Shown: positions 20,857 through 31,316, counted from the stretch's first letter. The stretch: 64,000 nt of DNA from CAVTHW01 sp963734625 (GCA_963734625.1 CAVTHW010000003.1:558001-622000), one strand, 5' to 3'. Numbers and translations: made by a program. The notes: generated by a model not told the origin, from the letters alone.

Positions 20857-22506
20857 CTAGAACGGCTGCCCCTGTTCGAAGACCACATCGAGCGGAATAC
20901 CGGCGCTGCCGATCCGCTCGATGTCGGTCTTGAGGGCCGGGCTCAGCGAGCCGTTTTCCTGGACGAAGCGAACCGCGCCGTCGTAGTCGCCGTCGCCCTG
21001 CAACTGGATGATCTTCGCCGACAGGCTGTCCACCGCGGCCCGCATCTTATCGGCGTGAACGCGATAGGTCCCGGTCTTCTCGTCGCGCGAGAAAGCGCCC
21101 ATCTTGGCGAAGTAGTTGAAACGCACCAGATTGGCGATGCCGTGCGCCTCTGACGCGCCAAAGCGGATGGAGCGGAAGATGCCGGCCAGAAAGGTCACAT
21201 AGTTGTCCATGAGCTGGCTGTCGCGGTAGTCGCCGCGCTCGATCAGCTTGTCGATCAGGTACAGCCCCAGAACGTCCGCCTTACCTTCTTCCAGGCCGGA
21301 GGCTTGATCCTTCAGGGCCTCGCGAACCGTGCCTTTGCCGGTCAGGGTGTTCTTTATGCCCAGCCCGTGCGCCACCTCGTGGAACATGGTGTCGGCAAAG
21401 AAGGCGTCGAATTTCACGTTGGCGCGCTGATCCTCGGCAATGAGCAGGTTGGCGATGGGAACCATGATCTTGTCGAACTTGGCCCGCATAGTGTTCTTGA
21501 GCTGCAAGCGCCGCGCGCCCTTCTTAAGCTGGACCTCCTCGTCGTTGGGCAGGTTGATGGCGATAGTCTTCCCGCCGGCATTGGAGTCGCCGGCGTAGTA
21601 CAGCACGTCGTAAACGTTCAGATCGGAATCCGAGCCCGGCTTCTCCTTCTTGTACGCGTCGGCGACCGGCAGCCCCTTCTGCAACTCCGGCAGCAGGACC
21701 GCGTAGCGCGCCAGCCGGCGGCTCCACTCCTTGTCCTTGACCAGGACGTAGGCTTCGTAAGCCGCCTTATAGCCGAACAGGCGGTCCTCGTAGGTCTCGA
21801 TCGGCCCGATCACCACGTCCACGGTATTGGTCTTCATGTCGAGCCAGGCCATGTCGCTGGCTCGGTATTCGTCGGTAGTGAGCGCCTGTGCGCGCAGCTC
21901 CAGATACTTGCGGAGACCTTTGTCCTCGGCCAGCGCGGCCGCCTCGCGGAGCTTCGCGGCGGCCATTTTCAACGGCGCGGCGTACGCCTCGTGGTAGGGC
22001 ACGGCCACCAGGCCCCCGCCCGAGGGCCGCGTCACCAGCGTATAAAGGCTCTTTAGCTGTTTCGCCGCCTCGGGGGAGGCGGAGGCGGCCGCTTCAAACT
22101 GGCCCTTGGTCATGTCGGGGGGATAGAAATCCGCTCCGAGGGGTTTCGCCCCGACGCCGCTGACAAACGGTTTGTTGTCGTCCAGCCGGTCCCATGGGCC
22201 GTAGTTGATCTCCACGAATCGCCGCGCGTCCGGATCGCCGATCTTGGCCAGCAGCGACTCCCGGTCGCCGTAGGCCTGCTGCCAGTACAGACCGTCCATC
22301 ACCTTGGCGGCGTCGATCAGGAGCGGGATCATCCGCCGTTCCTTTTCGGTGAGGCCGGCCGGGGAGGTCTCCAGCCGCACCGTGGCGTATTCGGCTACTT
22401 TCTCTCTCAGCGTGGGTTGGGTCACCTTCGTCTCCGCGCTCTGCCGGCAGCCCAGCAGGGCCAGCCCCGTTGTCAGGCACAGCAGGACTCCGCATTTCGC
22501 TCGCAT
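20857..22506 (-). CDS. Lipoprotein Zn-peptidase, DPP III (M49)-like
   Basis: 549 residues with a lipoprotein signal (LTTGLALLGCRQS; lipobox LLGC). The zinc site reads FHEVAHGLGIKNT with a downstream GLEEGKADVLGLY, the counterparts of the HExxGH and EECRAE motifs of the M49 family; here the first motif is the shorter HExxH form. Length and the long helical N-terminal half also fit M49-like hydrolases. It is predicted to be anchored to a membrane and to trim short peptides. It is convergent with the rhamnosidase-like gene, with only a few bases between them, so frames of that gene that read on into this region are spurious. Confidence 0.75.
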   Translation of the reverse strand: MRAKCGVLLCLTTGLALLGCRQSAETKVTQPTLREKVAEYATVRLETSPAGLTEKERRMIPLLIDAAKVMDGLYWQQAYGDRESLLAKIGDPDARRFVEINYGPWDRLDDNKPFVSGVGAKPLGADFYPPDMTKGQFEAAASASPEAAKQLKSLYTLVTRPSGGGLVAVPYHEAYAAPLKMAAAKLREAAALAEDKGLRKYLELRAQALTTDEYRASDMAWLDMKTNTVDVVIGPIETYEDRLFGYKAAYEAYVLVKDKEWSRRLARYAVLLPELQKGLPVADAYKKEKPGSDSDLNVYDVLYYAGDSNAGGKTIAINLPNDEEVQLKKGARRLQLKNTMRAKFDKIMVPIANLLIAEDQRANVKFDAFFADTMFHEVAHGLGIKNTLTGKGTVREALKDQASGLEEGKADVLGLYLIDKLIERGDYRDSQLMDNYVTFLAGIFRSIRFGASEAHGIANLVRFNYFAKMGAFSRDEKTGTYRVHADKMRAAVDSLSAKIIQLQGDGDYDGAVRFVQENGSLSPALKTDIERIGSAGIPLDVVFEQGQPF

Positions 22507-22571
22507 GGGTCTCCTGTTGCGATTGTAGCGAATCGCCCCTACTCGCTCGAAGGGACGGAGGGTGGTAACGA

Positions 22572-24767
22572 CTATTTTGCCGCCAGTTCGTAGTAGACGG
22601 TCTGGTATTCCGGTTGCATCTTTAATACGACGGTTCCAGCTTCGACGGTGAGCGGCACTGAACTACGCCGTTTTCCAGTAACATCCAAAGCCCAGGCCTT
22701 AAGTTCACCCGCATGGCTGCTCCGGATACGGAGGTCGCCGACAATCGGCTCCAGCAGAGCGGCGCCCTCGCCAGGGGACTTCAGATGCCAAGATGGACCC
22801 AGGCGCGACGTCTGCGAGGTCTTCTCGTACTCCATCCCAGGGCTGCGCGCCGGACCGACCGCGGTCACTAGAAGCCGTGCCGCCGAGGAGATGGGGGCTC
22901 GGCCCGTCATGGCGGTGACCCAAACCGCCCCGAACCGGTTCGCGCTGGCCAGCCTTACATCGGCCAGGATGTGAGCCTGTGAGGAAAGAAAGCCGACGAT
23001 CGCCTGCGATCGCGGCGTGTCGATGTGCACCAGACCCTGCTGCGCATCCCAGGTCAGTTCACCGGTGATCGAGATCGCCCTAAGTTTCTTGGGATCCCAA
23101 AACTTGCCGATGTCGCGCACGACCGGCTTTCTGCTATCTTCGACGAAGCGGTAGCCTACTTTCCCGACCAGCGCGGCGGCCAGCGGGAGCGGCTTGCGGT
23201 CTTCCGTCCACTCGTAGACGCTCTTTGATGTGTACAAGGACTCGGCCACCAGCGGGGCTTCCTTGACGTCCTGCCGGTACCACATAGCGGCGGCGGCGGG
23301 GAACTGCAGGATCTGGGGTGGGTTTCCGAACAGATCGAAAGAACCCGTACCCAAACGGTCACGGAAGTCGGGGCTGAAATAGCCGAACTGCAGGGAGCCA
23401 TCCCAGCCTTGCAGGAGCCCGTAAGCCGTCATCAGCGCCGTGCCTTCGAGCGAGTACTCGTTCGGCAGACACGTATTCCATTCGCTGACGGTCAGCGGGC
23501 GACCGAGTATCTGCTCCCACGCTTTCTCGGTAACCAGGTTTCCCACACCCAGGTAAGCGATTGTGTTCTGTGCAGGATCGACGGCCTTAACCATCGGCAG
23601 GTTGTGAAAACTGGCCGTTGCGATGCGCCACCGGAGGTCGCCCTGGCCCTGTGGGTGGTCCCAATAGCCATGCCGGTCCACATAATCGAATTTGCTCTGG
23701 CCCAGCATATGGACGCGGGTCGGGAATCCGTGGCCCTGCCAGTTGGTTCCGGCGATGGGGACCTTTACGCCAGCCTGGCGCATGACCTCGCGGCTGGCGC
23801 TCCAGTACTTCTCTTCCAGTTCGTAGCAGAAGCGCAACTGGTCCTGTCCGCGCACCCGGCGCTCCGGAGTCTCCTGGATGCGCCGCTCGGTGAAATCCGT
23901 GTTCCGATAGAGCGGGATGCGCTGACCGGCGTCCAGCCCCTCGCCGGGGGCCAGCGGGGACTTCCCGTCCACCGTCCACGCCCGGAGGAGCCCGGCATTG
24001 TCCTGGTACTTCTTCCGCAGCCACTGCTGGAACTGGTCTTCCAGTTCCGCGCGGAAAGGCTCCTGGACGGTGCCCCAGAACAGCGAATCTTCGTTCAATA
24101 CTTCGACCATGGCCAGGGTCGGGTCGTTGGCGTAGCGTTTTTTGGTGTAGGGGTTGACGTGGGTGAAGACATCCCGCATTCGCTGGTGCAAGATGGAAGC
24201 CACCTTCGCGTTGGAGAACTCCGCGTAGGAAGCCGGCCCCCCCTGCGGAAGGCCGGGGATGTTGTCTCCAGCTTTGAACGGGAAGGTGAGCGGATAGTCC
24301 ACGTCGAGAATAATGTAGATGCCGTTCTCGCCCAGTTTGTAGATGAGGTAGTCCAGGCGATCCCAGCCGGACTCGCTGTAGTCGAGGGAGGTCTTGCCGT
24401 TGCGGTCGTTGAGAAACTCCAGACCATGCAGGCGGGTGATATTGATCCCCTGACGGCGCATGCGCTTGACGGTGTAGTCGAGCTGCGCCTTGGGCAGCGT
24501 GTTCATCTGCGCGCCGAAGAAACGCACGGGCGTGCCGTCCTCGAACACAAAACGGTCGCCTCTGGCGGAGACAAATCCGTGTTTCCCGGTGGGGGCTTCG
24601 ACCAGGTCGCTGCAATCGAGGACGTTCGGCTGGAAGTCGTCCTGAGCCGGTTGCAGGGGGAAGGGGGCGGGCTGCTCCCCGGCTCCCGACACTGGTAAAA
24701 ACAGCCCCCAGGGCATGATCGCCAGGATGGCTGAGAGAAGCGCGGCTGCAAGGCTCAGTCTGAACAT
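22572..24767 (-). CDS. Secreted glycoside hydrolase, clan GH-A (cellulase-like)
   Basis: 731 residues with an N-terminal signal peptide (LSLAAALLSAILAIMPWGL). The barrel carries the two clan GH-A glutamates: the acid/base in MVEVLNEDSLFWG (about residue 220) and the nucleophile in LTVSEWNTCLPNEY (about 425). The segment FFGAQMNTLPKAQLDYTVKR near the start is typical of GH5/GH42-like barrels. A C-terminal sheet domain of about 200 residues follows. It probably acts on beta-linked glucan or mannan outside the cytoplasm. The exact family needs a profile search. It belongs to the local carbohydrate-degradation neighbourhood with the rhamnosidase-like gene. Confidence 0.75.
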   Translation of the reverse strand: MFRLSLAAALLSAILAIMPWGLFLPVSGAGEQPAPFPLQPAQDDFQPNVLDCSDLVEAPTGKHGFVSARGDRFVFEDGTPVRFFGAQMNTLPKAQLDYTVKRMRRQGINITRLHGLEFLNDRNGKTSLDYSESGWDRLDYLIYKLGENGIYIILDVDYPLTFPFKAGDNIPGLPQGGPASYAEFSNAKVASILHQRMRDVFTHVNPYTKKRYANDPTLAMVEVLNEDSLFWGTVQEPFRAELEDQFQQWLRKKYQDNAGLLRAWTVDGKSPLAPGEGLDAGQRIPLYRNTDFTERRIQETPERRVRGQDQLRFCYELEEKYWSASREVMRQAGVKVPIAGTNWQGHGFPTRVHMLGQSKFDYVDRHGYWDHPQGQGDLRWRIATASFHNLPMVKAVDPAQNTIAYLGVGNLVTEKAWEQILGRPLTVSEWNTCLPNEYSLEGTALMTAYGLLQGWDGSLQFGYFSPDFRDRLGTGSFDLFGNPPQILQFPAAAAMWYRQDVKEAPLVAESLYTSKSVYEWTEDRKPLPLAAALVGKVGYRFVEDSRKPVVRDIGKFWDPKKLRAISITGELTWDAQQGLVHIDTPRSQAIVGFLSSQAHILADVRLASANRFGAVWVTAMTGRAPISSAARLLVTAVGPARSPGMEYEKTSQTSRLGPSWHLKSPGEGAALLEPIVGDLRIRSSHAGELKAWALDVTGKRRSSVPLTVEAGTVVLKMQPEYQTVYYELAAK

Positions 24768-24858
24768 TTGCGCACCACCTGAAATGGATCTTCGACGGCG
24801 CCGGGCGCCGTTAGAGTTACCAGCATATCCAAGTGGCCACCCCCGGCGACTGCGGAGA

Positions 24859-25215
24859 TCAGGAGACGATGCTGCTCAGCCAGCGAAAGAGCCGTGGACG
24901 GGGACTTTCGGGTGACAGTCTGTCTTGGCACTCGATGCGAGCAGGGGTTGGGGATGCCAAGCCCGCGTTGAACACCGCCACCAGGTCTTGCTCGGGGTAA
25001 TCGATGATTCGGGCGTATTGCCGGATGTAGCTGGTGGTGTAGACGCCGCCCGGGAGCTTATCGAAATCCCCCCGTTCAATTGCGGTCAAGTAGTCCGCTC
25101 CGATATTGGTTTGCGCGACGATTTGATCGACGCTGATCTTCCGCGAGCGCCGGAACTCCGCCAGGTCCGGCCATCCGGCCCACGATCCGATTTTGTTGCC
25201 ACAGTCCATGCTCAT
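24859..25215 (-). CDS. Helix-turn-helix protein with RodZ-type HTH_25 domain
   Basis: 118 residues. The segment LAEFRRSRKISVDQIVAQTN, followed by GADYLTAIERGDFDKLPGG and YTTSYIRQYARIIDY, is the classic HTH_25 of RodZ-like proteins. Unlike RodZ it has no transmembrane helix or periplasmic domain, so it is a stand-alone DNA-binding or scaffold module. Similar short proteins are common in Acidobacteriota. Its target is unknown. The tail after about residue 85 is Pro/Arg-rich and probably unstructured. Confidence 0.75.
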   Translation of the reverse strand: MSMDCGNKIGSWAGWPDLAEFRRSRKISVDQIVAQTNIGADYLTAIERGDFDKLPGGVYTTSYIRQYARIIDYPEQDLVAVFNAGLASPTPARIECQDRLSPESPRPRLFRWLSSIVS

Positions 25216-25330
25216 AGTGCGTTGGAAAGAGTCTACCTGCTGTCCCTGCCGGCGGCAATGCTGTAAATGGTTATGAGAGTCCCACTAGCCCCAATAGGGC
25301 TCCAAACCGGCTTTTGGGGGCTCAAACCCT

Positions 25331-25621
25331 GTGTTCATTAGATATGCTGAAGTCGTAGTACACCTCCGTAGGGGGGCGAAGACGAGTGACCTGGAGCGTC
25401 TTCACGAGATCGTGGATGTTCTGTCCTCGCAGCAGGTCCGCGCGCTGCTGACTCTTTTGGCTCCCGCTCAGCCCGTTAGCGATGAGGAGTTCGCCCGCAG
25501 GCTCGCCGAGGCCCCCGAAGAGGAGGCCGACCAAGAGACAGTCGCCTGCGTTCTGGCCGCCGAAGCCGAACAAGGCGATGCCATTTCTCACGATGCGCTA
25601 AAGCGGCGGCTGGGTGTGTGA
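25331..25621 (+). CDS. Small protein of unknown function, antitoxin-like
   Basis: 96 residues if GTG at 25331 is the start; the conserved part seems to begin later, around DLERLHEIVDVLSSQQVRAL. It is acidic (AEAPEEEADQETV) with a short C-terminal helix ending DALKRRLGV. The amphipathic helix, low size and acidity recall antitoxin-like proteins, but I do not recognise a family and there is no clear toxin partner. The next 186 bases (25622-25807) hold no convincing gene; one frame there reads RRIFFSLDQAGAIVVVRIDN, which could be a fragment. Confidence 0.4.
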   Translation: MFIRYAEVVVHLRRGAKTSDLERLHEIVDVLSSQQVRALLTLLAPAQPVSDEEFARRLAEAPEEEADQETVACVLAAEAEQGDAISHDALKRRLGV

Positions 25622-25807
25622 AGCGCCACCTGGTTTAAAGGCCCGCGGCTCGGCGCTAACTAGAACGTTTGGATCGCGTGGACGCCGGACGGATTATCCG
25701 GGCGTTGAAGGCGGCGCATCTTCTTCAGCCTCGATCAAGCCGGCGCCATAGTTGTCGTCCGCATCGACAACCGCGGGCTAACCTACTGCCCGTGGCCGGA
25801 CCACCTG

Positions 25808-26476
25808 TCACACCCGGTGTTCTGGGCGCACGATCTTGCGGGCGCCGGCGTGCCAGGCGGGGCGCCAGTCCTTGGGGGGGACGATGGCGTCCAGGCGGTC
25901 GAGCTGGTCGATGTTCTTCAGGCGGGTGTAGATGAGTTGCCAGGCGCAGGGGCGGTCTTCGGCTACTTCGCAGCGCGTTTCCTTCGAGCCGCCGCAGGGG
26001 CCGTTCAACATGCGCTTGGCGCAGCGCGTCACCGGGCAGATGCCGCCGAACTGGGCTAACATGCAGTCGCCGCAGCCCAGGCACTTCTCGGTCCAGACGG
26101 CCTGCTCTTCCAGGATTCCCAGGAACTGGGTGTTCAGCCCGGCGTAGACCGGCTTGGTGGGGAAGCGCTCGGCGATGGCCTGCACTCCCGCGCCGCAGCC
26201 GAACGAGACGATGGCGTCGGTCTTGGAGGCGGGTTCGGCCAGGTCCTTGATGAACTCGTTCTCGCACTGGCGCTCGATGGTGATCTGGGTGAGTTCCAGG
26301 GGCTGGCCCTCGATCTTGCGGGCCATGCGCATGGCGTAGGAGGCGATCCCCACCTCGCGCTCGCCGCCGGCCAGGCACACCGTGACGCAGGTGCCGCAGC
26401 CCACGAACAGGACCTTGTCGTGGCGCGCGATGATGCTCTTCAGTTCGGTGACGGGTTTGGGTGTGGCGACGATCAT
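25808..26476 (-). CDS. metV: MetV-like: methylenetetrahydrofolate reductase C-terminal-domain Fe-S protein
   Basis: 222 residues starting at the ATG at 26476, whose first base is the last base of the preceding stop (TAATG). It matches the MTHFR C-terminal (MetV) family: VLFVGCGTCVTVCLAGGERE at the N-terminus, VSFGCGAGVQ in the middle, and a Cys cluster KCLGCGDCMLAQFGGICPVT with CAKRMLNGPCGGS near the end. In acetogens such as Moorella, MetV pairs with MetF and docks onto an Hdr-MvhD complex to reduce methylene-THF. Here it is the last gene of the operon, while metF is the second. Confidence 0.85.
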   Translation of the reverse strand: MIVATPKPVTELKSIIARHDKVLFVGCGTCVTVCLAGGEREVGIASYAMRMARKIEGQPLELTQITIERQCENEFIKDLAEPASKTDAIVSFGCGAGVQAIAERFPTKPVYAGLNTQFLGILEEQAVWTEKCLGCGDCMLAQFGGICPVTRCAKRMLNGPCGGSKETRCEVAEDRPCAWQLIYTRLKNIDQLDRLDAIVPPKDWRPAWHAGARKIVRPEHRV

Positions 26477-26907
26477 TATGCTCCTACACTTTCTCTGAGC
26501 GGACTGGGGCCCAGCGCCCGGACCGCCTCGACGATCTCCTGAACGCGCTGGACGAACGTCGGGGCCATGGCGGCCGACAGGTTCACCATCTTGAGCCGCT
26601 CGCCGCCCACGCCGATCTCGTCGAGCATCTGGCGGATGCGGTCGGTGCGTTTCCGCGCCCGCAGGTTGCCCTCCAGGAAGTGGCAGCCGCCCTCCAGGCA
26701 CCCGGCCACCAGGATCCCGTCGATGCCCTTCTCAAAGGCCTCCAGGATGTGCTCCATCTCGAGCTTGCCGGTGCAGGGGGTGTGGATGATGCGCACGTTG
26801 GACGGATACTGCATGCGTTTGGAGCCCGCCAGGTCCGCCGCCGCATAGGCGCAGTAGTTGCAGCAGAAAGCGATGATCCGCGGTTCCCATTGGCTGGACT
26901 GAATCAT
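26476..26907 (-). CDS. mvhD: MvhD-like hydrogenase iron-sulfur subunit (copy 1)
   Basis: 143 residues of the MvhD/FlpD family. IIAFCCNYCAYAAADLAG and VRIIHTPCTGKLEMEHILEA are the canonical N-terminal motifs; VAGCLEGGCHFLEGN supplies further [2Fe-2S] cysteines. MvhD passes electrons between a donor (hydrogenase or other module) and the flavin of HdrA. It overlaps hdrA by 4 bases (ATGA) and metV by one, so it should be made in stoichiometric amounts with both. No hydrogenase genes are in the window, so its donor is probably MetFV or the glutamate-synthase-like subunits. Confidence 0.9.
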   Translation of the reverse strand: MIQSSQWEPRIIAFCCNYCAYAAADLAGSKRMQYPSNVRIIHTPCTGKLEMEHILEAFEKGIDGILVAGCLEGGCHFLEGNLRARKRTDRIRQMLDEIGVGGERLKMVNLSAAMAPTFVQRVQEIVEAVRALGPSPLRESVGA

Positions 26908-29900
26908 GCGACACCTCCGCCGACGAGCAATTCGTCGAGCATGGCCACCAGCGCCCCGTCCTCCTGGTGCTGGAGGGTGATGGTCCGGGCGGGGCAGGCG
27001 GCGGCGCAGCTTCCGCACCCCATGCACTTGGCGCCCTGGATTTCGGCCTTGTGGAGATCGTTGATCATCGGAGCGCCGTAGGGGCAGACCTTCACGCAGG
27101 TGGCGCAGGCCACGCAGTTCACCGGGTCGACCTTGGCGATCTGGCCGGGAATCTCCAGGTGGGTCTTGGACAGCACGGTGGTGGCTCGCCCGACCGCGGC
27201 CTGGGCCTGGGCAATCGTCTCGTCGATGAATCGCGGCGAGTGCGCCAGGCCGCACAGATACTCGCCCTCGTTGGCCAGGTCCACCGGGCGCAGCTTGGGG
27301 TGGGCCTCCAGGAAGAAGCCATCCGACGTCAGAGCGCTGCGCAGCAGGCCCGAGAGCACCGGGTTGCCCGCCGCCGGAGCGATGCCGGTGGAGAGCACCA
27401 GCAGGTCCGGATGCAGGACCAGGTCGCGATTGCTGGAGGAGTCGTGGACGGTGACCTTGAGCCGGCCGCCTTCCTCGACGGCCACCGGGTCCATCTTCTC
27501 GGGATGCCGCACGAAGAGGACGCCCTTCTCGCGGGCCTCCTGGAAGTACAGCTCGCGGAACCCATAGGTGCGGATGTCGCGGCCGAGCACCACGACGTTG
27601 GCGCGCGGCAGGCGGCGCTTGATCTCCAAAGCGTTCTTGACCGCCTCGGAGCAGCAGACCCGGCTGCAATGCGGGTTCTGCTCGTTGCGGCTCTCGACGC
27701 ACTGGATCATGACCACGGTCGGGTCCGGCCTCGCCGCCAGTTCGCCCGGCAGCGCGCCGCCGGCCAGGGCGGCTTCCAGCTTGCTCTGCGTGGTCACGTG
27801 CGGGTTCTTGCCGTGGAGGTACAACTCGGTCGGTCTCTCCTGGCCGCCGCTGGCGATGATCACCACGCCGTGGGAGATGGGCTTCTCCTGCCCGTCGACG
27901 TTCAGGACGCTCTTGAAGTTGCCCACGTGACCGCTGATCGAGGCCGGCGTGGACTTCAGGTACACGTTGATCCTGGGGTTGGACTGGACCTTGGCCACCA
28001 GTTCGCGGAGGTAGCTTTGAACGTCGGCCCGCTCCAGGGTGTTGATGGATGTTGCGGAGCAAGCCGCCCAGGGCCGGCTCCTTTTCCACCAGGTGCACTT
28101 CGAAACCCTGGTCGGCGATGCCCAGCGCCGCGGTCATTCCCGCCAGTCCGCCGCCGATGATGAGAGCCGATGCCGTCACCGGCAGTTGGCCGGTCGGAAG
28201 GGGCTTGAGATGCCGCGCCCTGGCGACGGCCATCGACATCAGGTCCACCGCCTTGGCCGTGGCCGCGACCGGGTCGTCCTTGTGGACCCAGGAGCACTGG
28301 TCGCGGATGTTGGTCATGGCGAACAGGTACTGATTCAGGCCGCTCTCCCGGAGCGTCTCCTGGAAGAGGATTTCGTGAGTTCTGGGCGAGCAGGAGGCCA
28401 CCACCAGCCGGTTGAGCTGGTGCTTCCGGATCATGTCCTTGATGTGCTGCTGGTTGGTGTCCGAGCAGGTGTACATGCTGGCTTCGGCGTGGCAGACGTT
28501 GCGCATTCCGGCCGCGCTTTGGGCGACCTGCTCGACGTCGATGACCGAAGCGATGTTGTTGCCGCAGTGGCAGATGAAGACGCCCACCCGCGGGGCTTCG
28601 TCGGTGACGTCCCGCTCCCAGGGGTATTCGTGGCGCTGGATCATGGCGCCGCGGACGGGTGCAAGCTGATCCATGGCGCAGGCGGCCGCCGCCGAGGCCT
28701 GGGCCACCGATTCGGGAATGTCCTTGGGCTCCTGGAACGCTCCGGCCACGTAGAGGCCGGGCCTGGACGTCGCCAGGGGGGCCAGCCGGTCGGTCCGGGC
28801 AAAGCCAAACTCGTTGAGCTCGACTCCCAGCCGCCGGGCCATATCCTGGAGAGCGGAGTTGACCCGCATCCCCACGCTGAGCACCACCAGGTCGAAGTCC
28901 TCGTGCCGCTCGGCGCCCTTCTGGTCGAAGTAGCGAACGCGCGGGGTCTTCGTGCCCGGCATCTGGACGACGCGGGAGGGGATGGCCCGAACGTACTTCA
29001 CGCCGTGCTCGTCGCGCGCCCGGTTGACGTAGCTGTCGAACTCCTTGCCGAACGCCCGCACGTCCATGCAGAAGATGGTGATGTCGAGATCCTGCCCGCG
29101 GGCGTGCTCCAGGGCGACCATGGCCTCCTTGGTGGCGCTCATGCAGCAGATGGAGGAGCAGTAGCCGTTGCCGCGGGCGGCGTCGCGGCTGCCCACGCAC
29201 TGGATGAAGGCGATCTTCCTGACTTCGCCGCCATCCGAGGGCCGCTCCACGTGACCGCCGGTGGGACCCGCGGCCGAGAGCATCCGCTCGAACTGCACGC
29301 TGGAGAGCACGTTGGCGTATCGCCCGTGGCCGAACTCGCCGCGCAGCGAGGCCTGGAACTCCTCGAAGCCGGGCGTGAGGATCACGCTGCCCACGTCGAT
29401 CTGCACTTCGGTGGGCCGCTGGTCGTGGACAGACGGCTCCGGCCGAGCAGGCCTTGACGCACTGCATGCACTCGCTGCAAAGGCCGCACGCCAGGCAGCG
29501 CTTGGCTTCGGCGATGGCCTGCTCGACGCTGTAGCCCAGGTCGATTTCGGTGAAACCGCGCAGCCGTTCGGCCACGCCGGCCTGCGGCATCTTGACGCGG
29601 TCCTGGCGCGGGGCGTCGGGCCTGGGATTGGGGGCCAGTTCCTCCCGCGCGGAAACCGGGACCTGGACCGGCTTGGCGCCCCTGAGAAACGCGTCGATGG
29701 ACTGGGCCGCCACGGTGGCCTTGAGCCATGGCGTCCACCATGGAGGCCGGGCCCAGCACCGCATCGCCTCCGGCGAAGATGCCGGGGACGCTCGTCGCCA
29801 GGGTGTCCTTGTCGGCGACGATCCGCCCGCCCTGGCCGATGGTGACGATGACGGTGTCGGCCTTCAGGACCGTTGTCTTGGAGTCGTCGAACCGGGGATT

Positions 29901-31316
29901 GAACTTCTTGTTCTCGTCGAAGACGCTGGTGCAGGCGCGGAAGGTGACGGCGCCGTTCTCGATCCTGGTGGGCCCCAGGCTGTTGTGGAAGACGACTCCT
30001 TCTTCGAGGGCCTCGGCCGCCTCCCAGGAGTGCGCCGGCATCTCCTCGCGGCTTTCCAGACAGGCCAGGTGCACCGACTTCACGCCCGGCAGGCGCAGGG
30101 CGCAGCGGGCGGCATCCATGGCGACGTCGCCGCCGCCGATCACCAACACGTTGGGGCCGATGGCCGGCGTCTCGCCGCTGTTGACCTGGCGCAGAAACTC
30201 CAGGCCGGCCCACACGCCCGGGGCGTCCTCTCCGGGAATGCCCAGCTTGCGGCTGACCCACGCGCCGGGGGCCATGAAGACGGCGTTGAACCCGGACTGC
30301 AGCAGACTCTCCGGGTCGGCGACTCGCGTGCCGGTCTTGGCTTCGACGCCCAGGTCGAGGATGTACTGGATTTCCTTGTCCAACACATCGTCGGGCAGGC
30401 GATACTTCGGAATGCCGTAGCGCAGCATGCCGCCCAGGCGCGGCTGCGCTTCGAAGAGGGTCACGCCGTAGCCCGCCAGGGCCAGGTCGGAGGCCGCGGT
30501 CAGGCCGGCCGGCCCGCCGCCGATGATGGCCACCTTCGCTTCCAGCTTGACGGCCGCCGGCTTGGCGGCCGGATACTGCTCGGGATTGGCGTGGATGTAG
30601 TCGGCGATGAACCGCTTGAGATCGCGGACATTCACCGCCTCGTCGATTTCGCCGCGGTTGCAGTCGTCCTGGCAGGGATGCTGGCACACGCGCCCGCAGG
30701 CGGCCGGAAGTGGGCAGCGCTCGCGGATGAGTTCGTAGGCTTCCTTGAACTTGCCCGCGGCGGTGAGGGCCACGTAGCCCTGGGCGTTCACGCCGGCGGG
30801 ACACTTGGCCTTGCACGGTGAGCGCCCGGCGGCTTTGGAGATCCCGAAGACATTCGGAATGGCCTGCGGATACGGCCGGAAGATCGCTTTGCGCGTGCCC
30901 AGGCGGCGGTCGAATTCGCTGGGCAGGTCGACGGGACAGGCCTCGGTGCAGTCACCGCAGGCGTTGCACTTCTTCAGGTCCACGTAGCGCGGGTTCTGGC
31001 GGATCTTGACCTTGAAATTGCCCGGCTCGCCGGAAATTCCCTGAACGTCGGCCAGCGTGATGATCTCGATGTTCTTGTTCCGCGCGCACTCCACCAGCTT
31101 GGGCGAGATGATGCACATGGCGCAGTCGCCGGTGGGGAAGGTCTTGTCGAGCCGGGCCATGCTGCCGCCGATGGCCGGCGAGGAGTCCAGCAGGTAGACC
31201 TTGAAGCCGCTCCCGGCCAGGTCCAGAGAAGCCTGGATGCCGGTGATGCCGGCCCCGCAGACCAGCACGGCGCCGACGGCCTCGGGAGCGTTGTGTCCGT
31301 TTCCGTTGCTTGCCAT
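26904..31316 (-). CDS. hdrA: Giant HdrA-like flavoprotein with inserted GltD-like NADPH module, frameshifted
   Basis: Reassembled length is about 1,470 residues. Module 1 (1-150) is HdrA-like: VLVCGAGITGIQASLDLAG, CAMCIISPKLVECARN and a [4Fe-4S] motif CNACGDCTEACP. Module 2 (about 165-560) is a GltD/NADPH-glutamate-synthase-beta fold: CKAKCPAGVNAQGYV, VAIIGGGPAGLTAASDLALA and VLVIGGGDVAMDAARCAL. Next come CLACGLCSECMQCVKACS and HdrA central motifs (FIQCVGSRD, YCSSICCM). A second HdrA-type half follows (VFICHCGNNI, ALIIGGGLAGMTAALGIAD) with C-terminal 2x[4Fe-4S] (CVACATCVKVCP, CMGCGSCAAACP). Frameshifts near 29735, 29440 and 28050 split it; each flank is well conserved. It probably holds three FADs and can exchange electrons with NAD(P)H and ferredoxin. 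Confidence 0.88.

Noticed and set aside
20698..21153. Extension of the rhamnosidase frame to 21153
   Set aside because: Beyond about 20850 it is antisense to the well-supported M49-like peptidase; another indel near the true stop is likelier.
28039..29457. Long plus-strand frame of 472 codons antisense to hdrA
   Set aside because: Composition (His/Val/Gly-rich) and lack of motifs are typical of antisense shadows in GC-rich genes.
26476..30816. A 1,446-residue open frame over the hdr region
   Set aside because: Only its middle matches HdrA; both ends are Arg/Gly/Pro-rich out-of-frame translation, and its last 143 codons are the separate mvhD gene.
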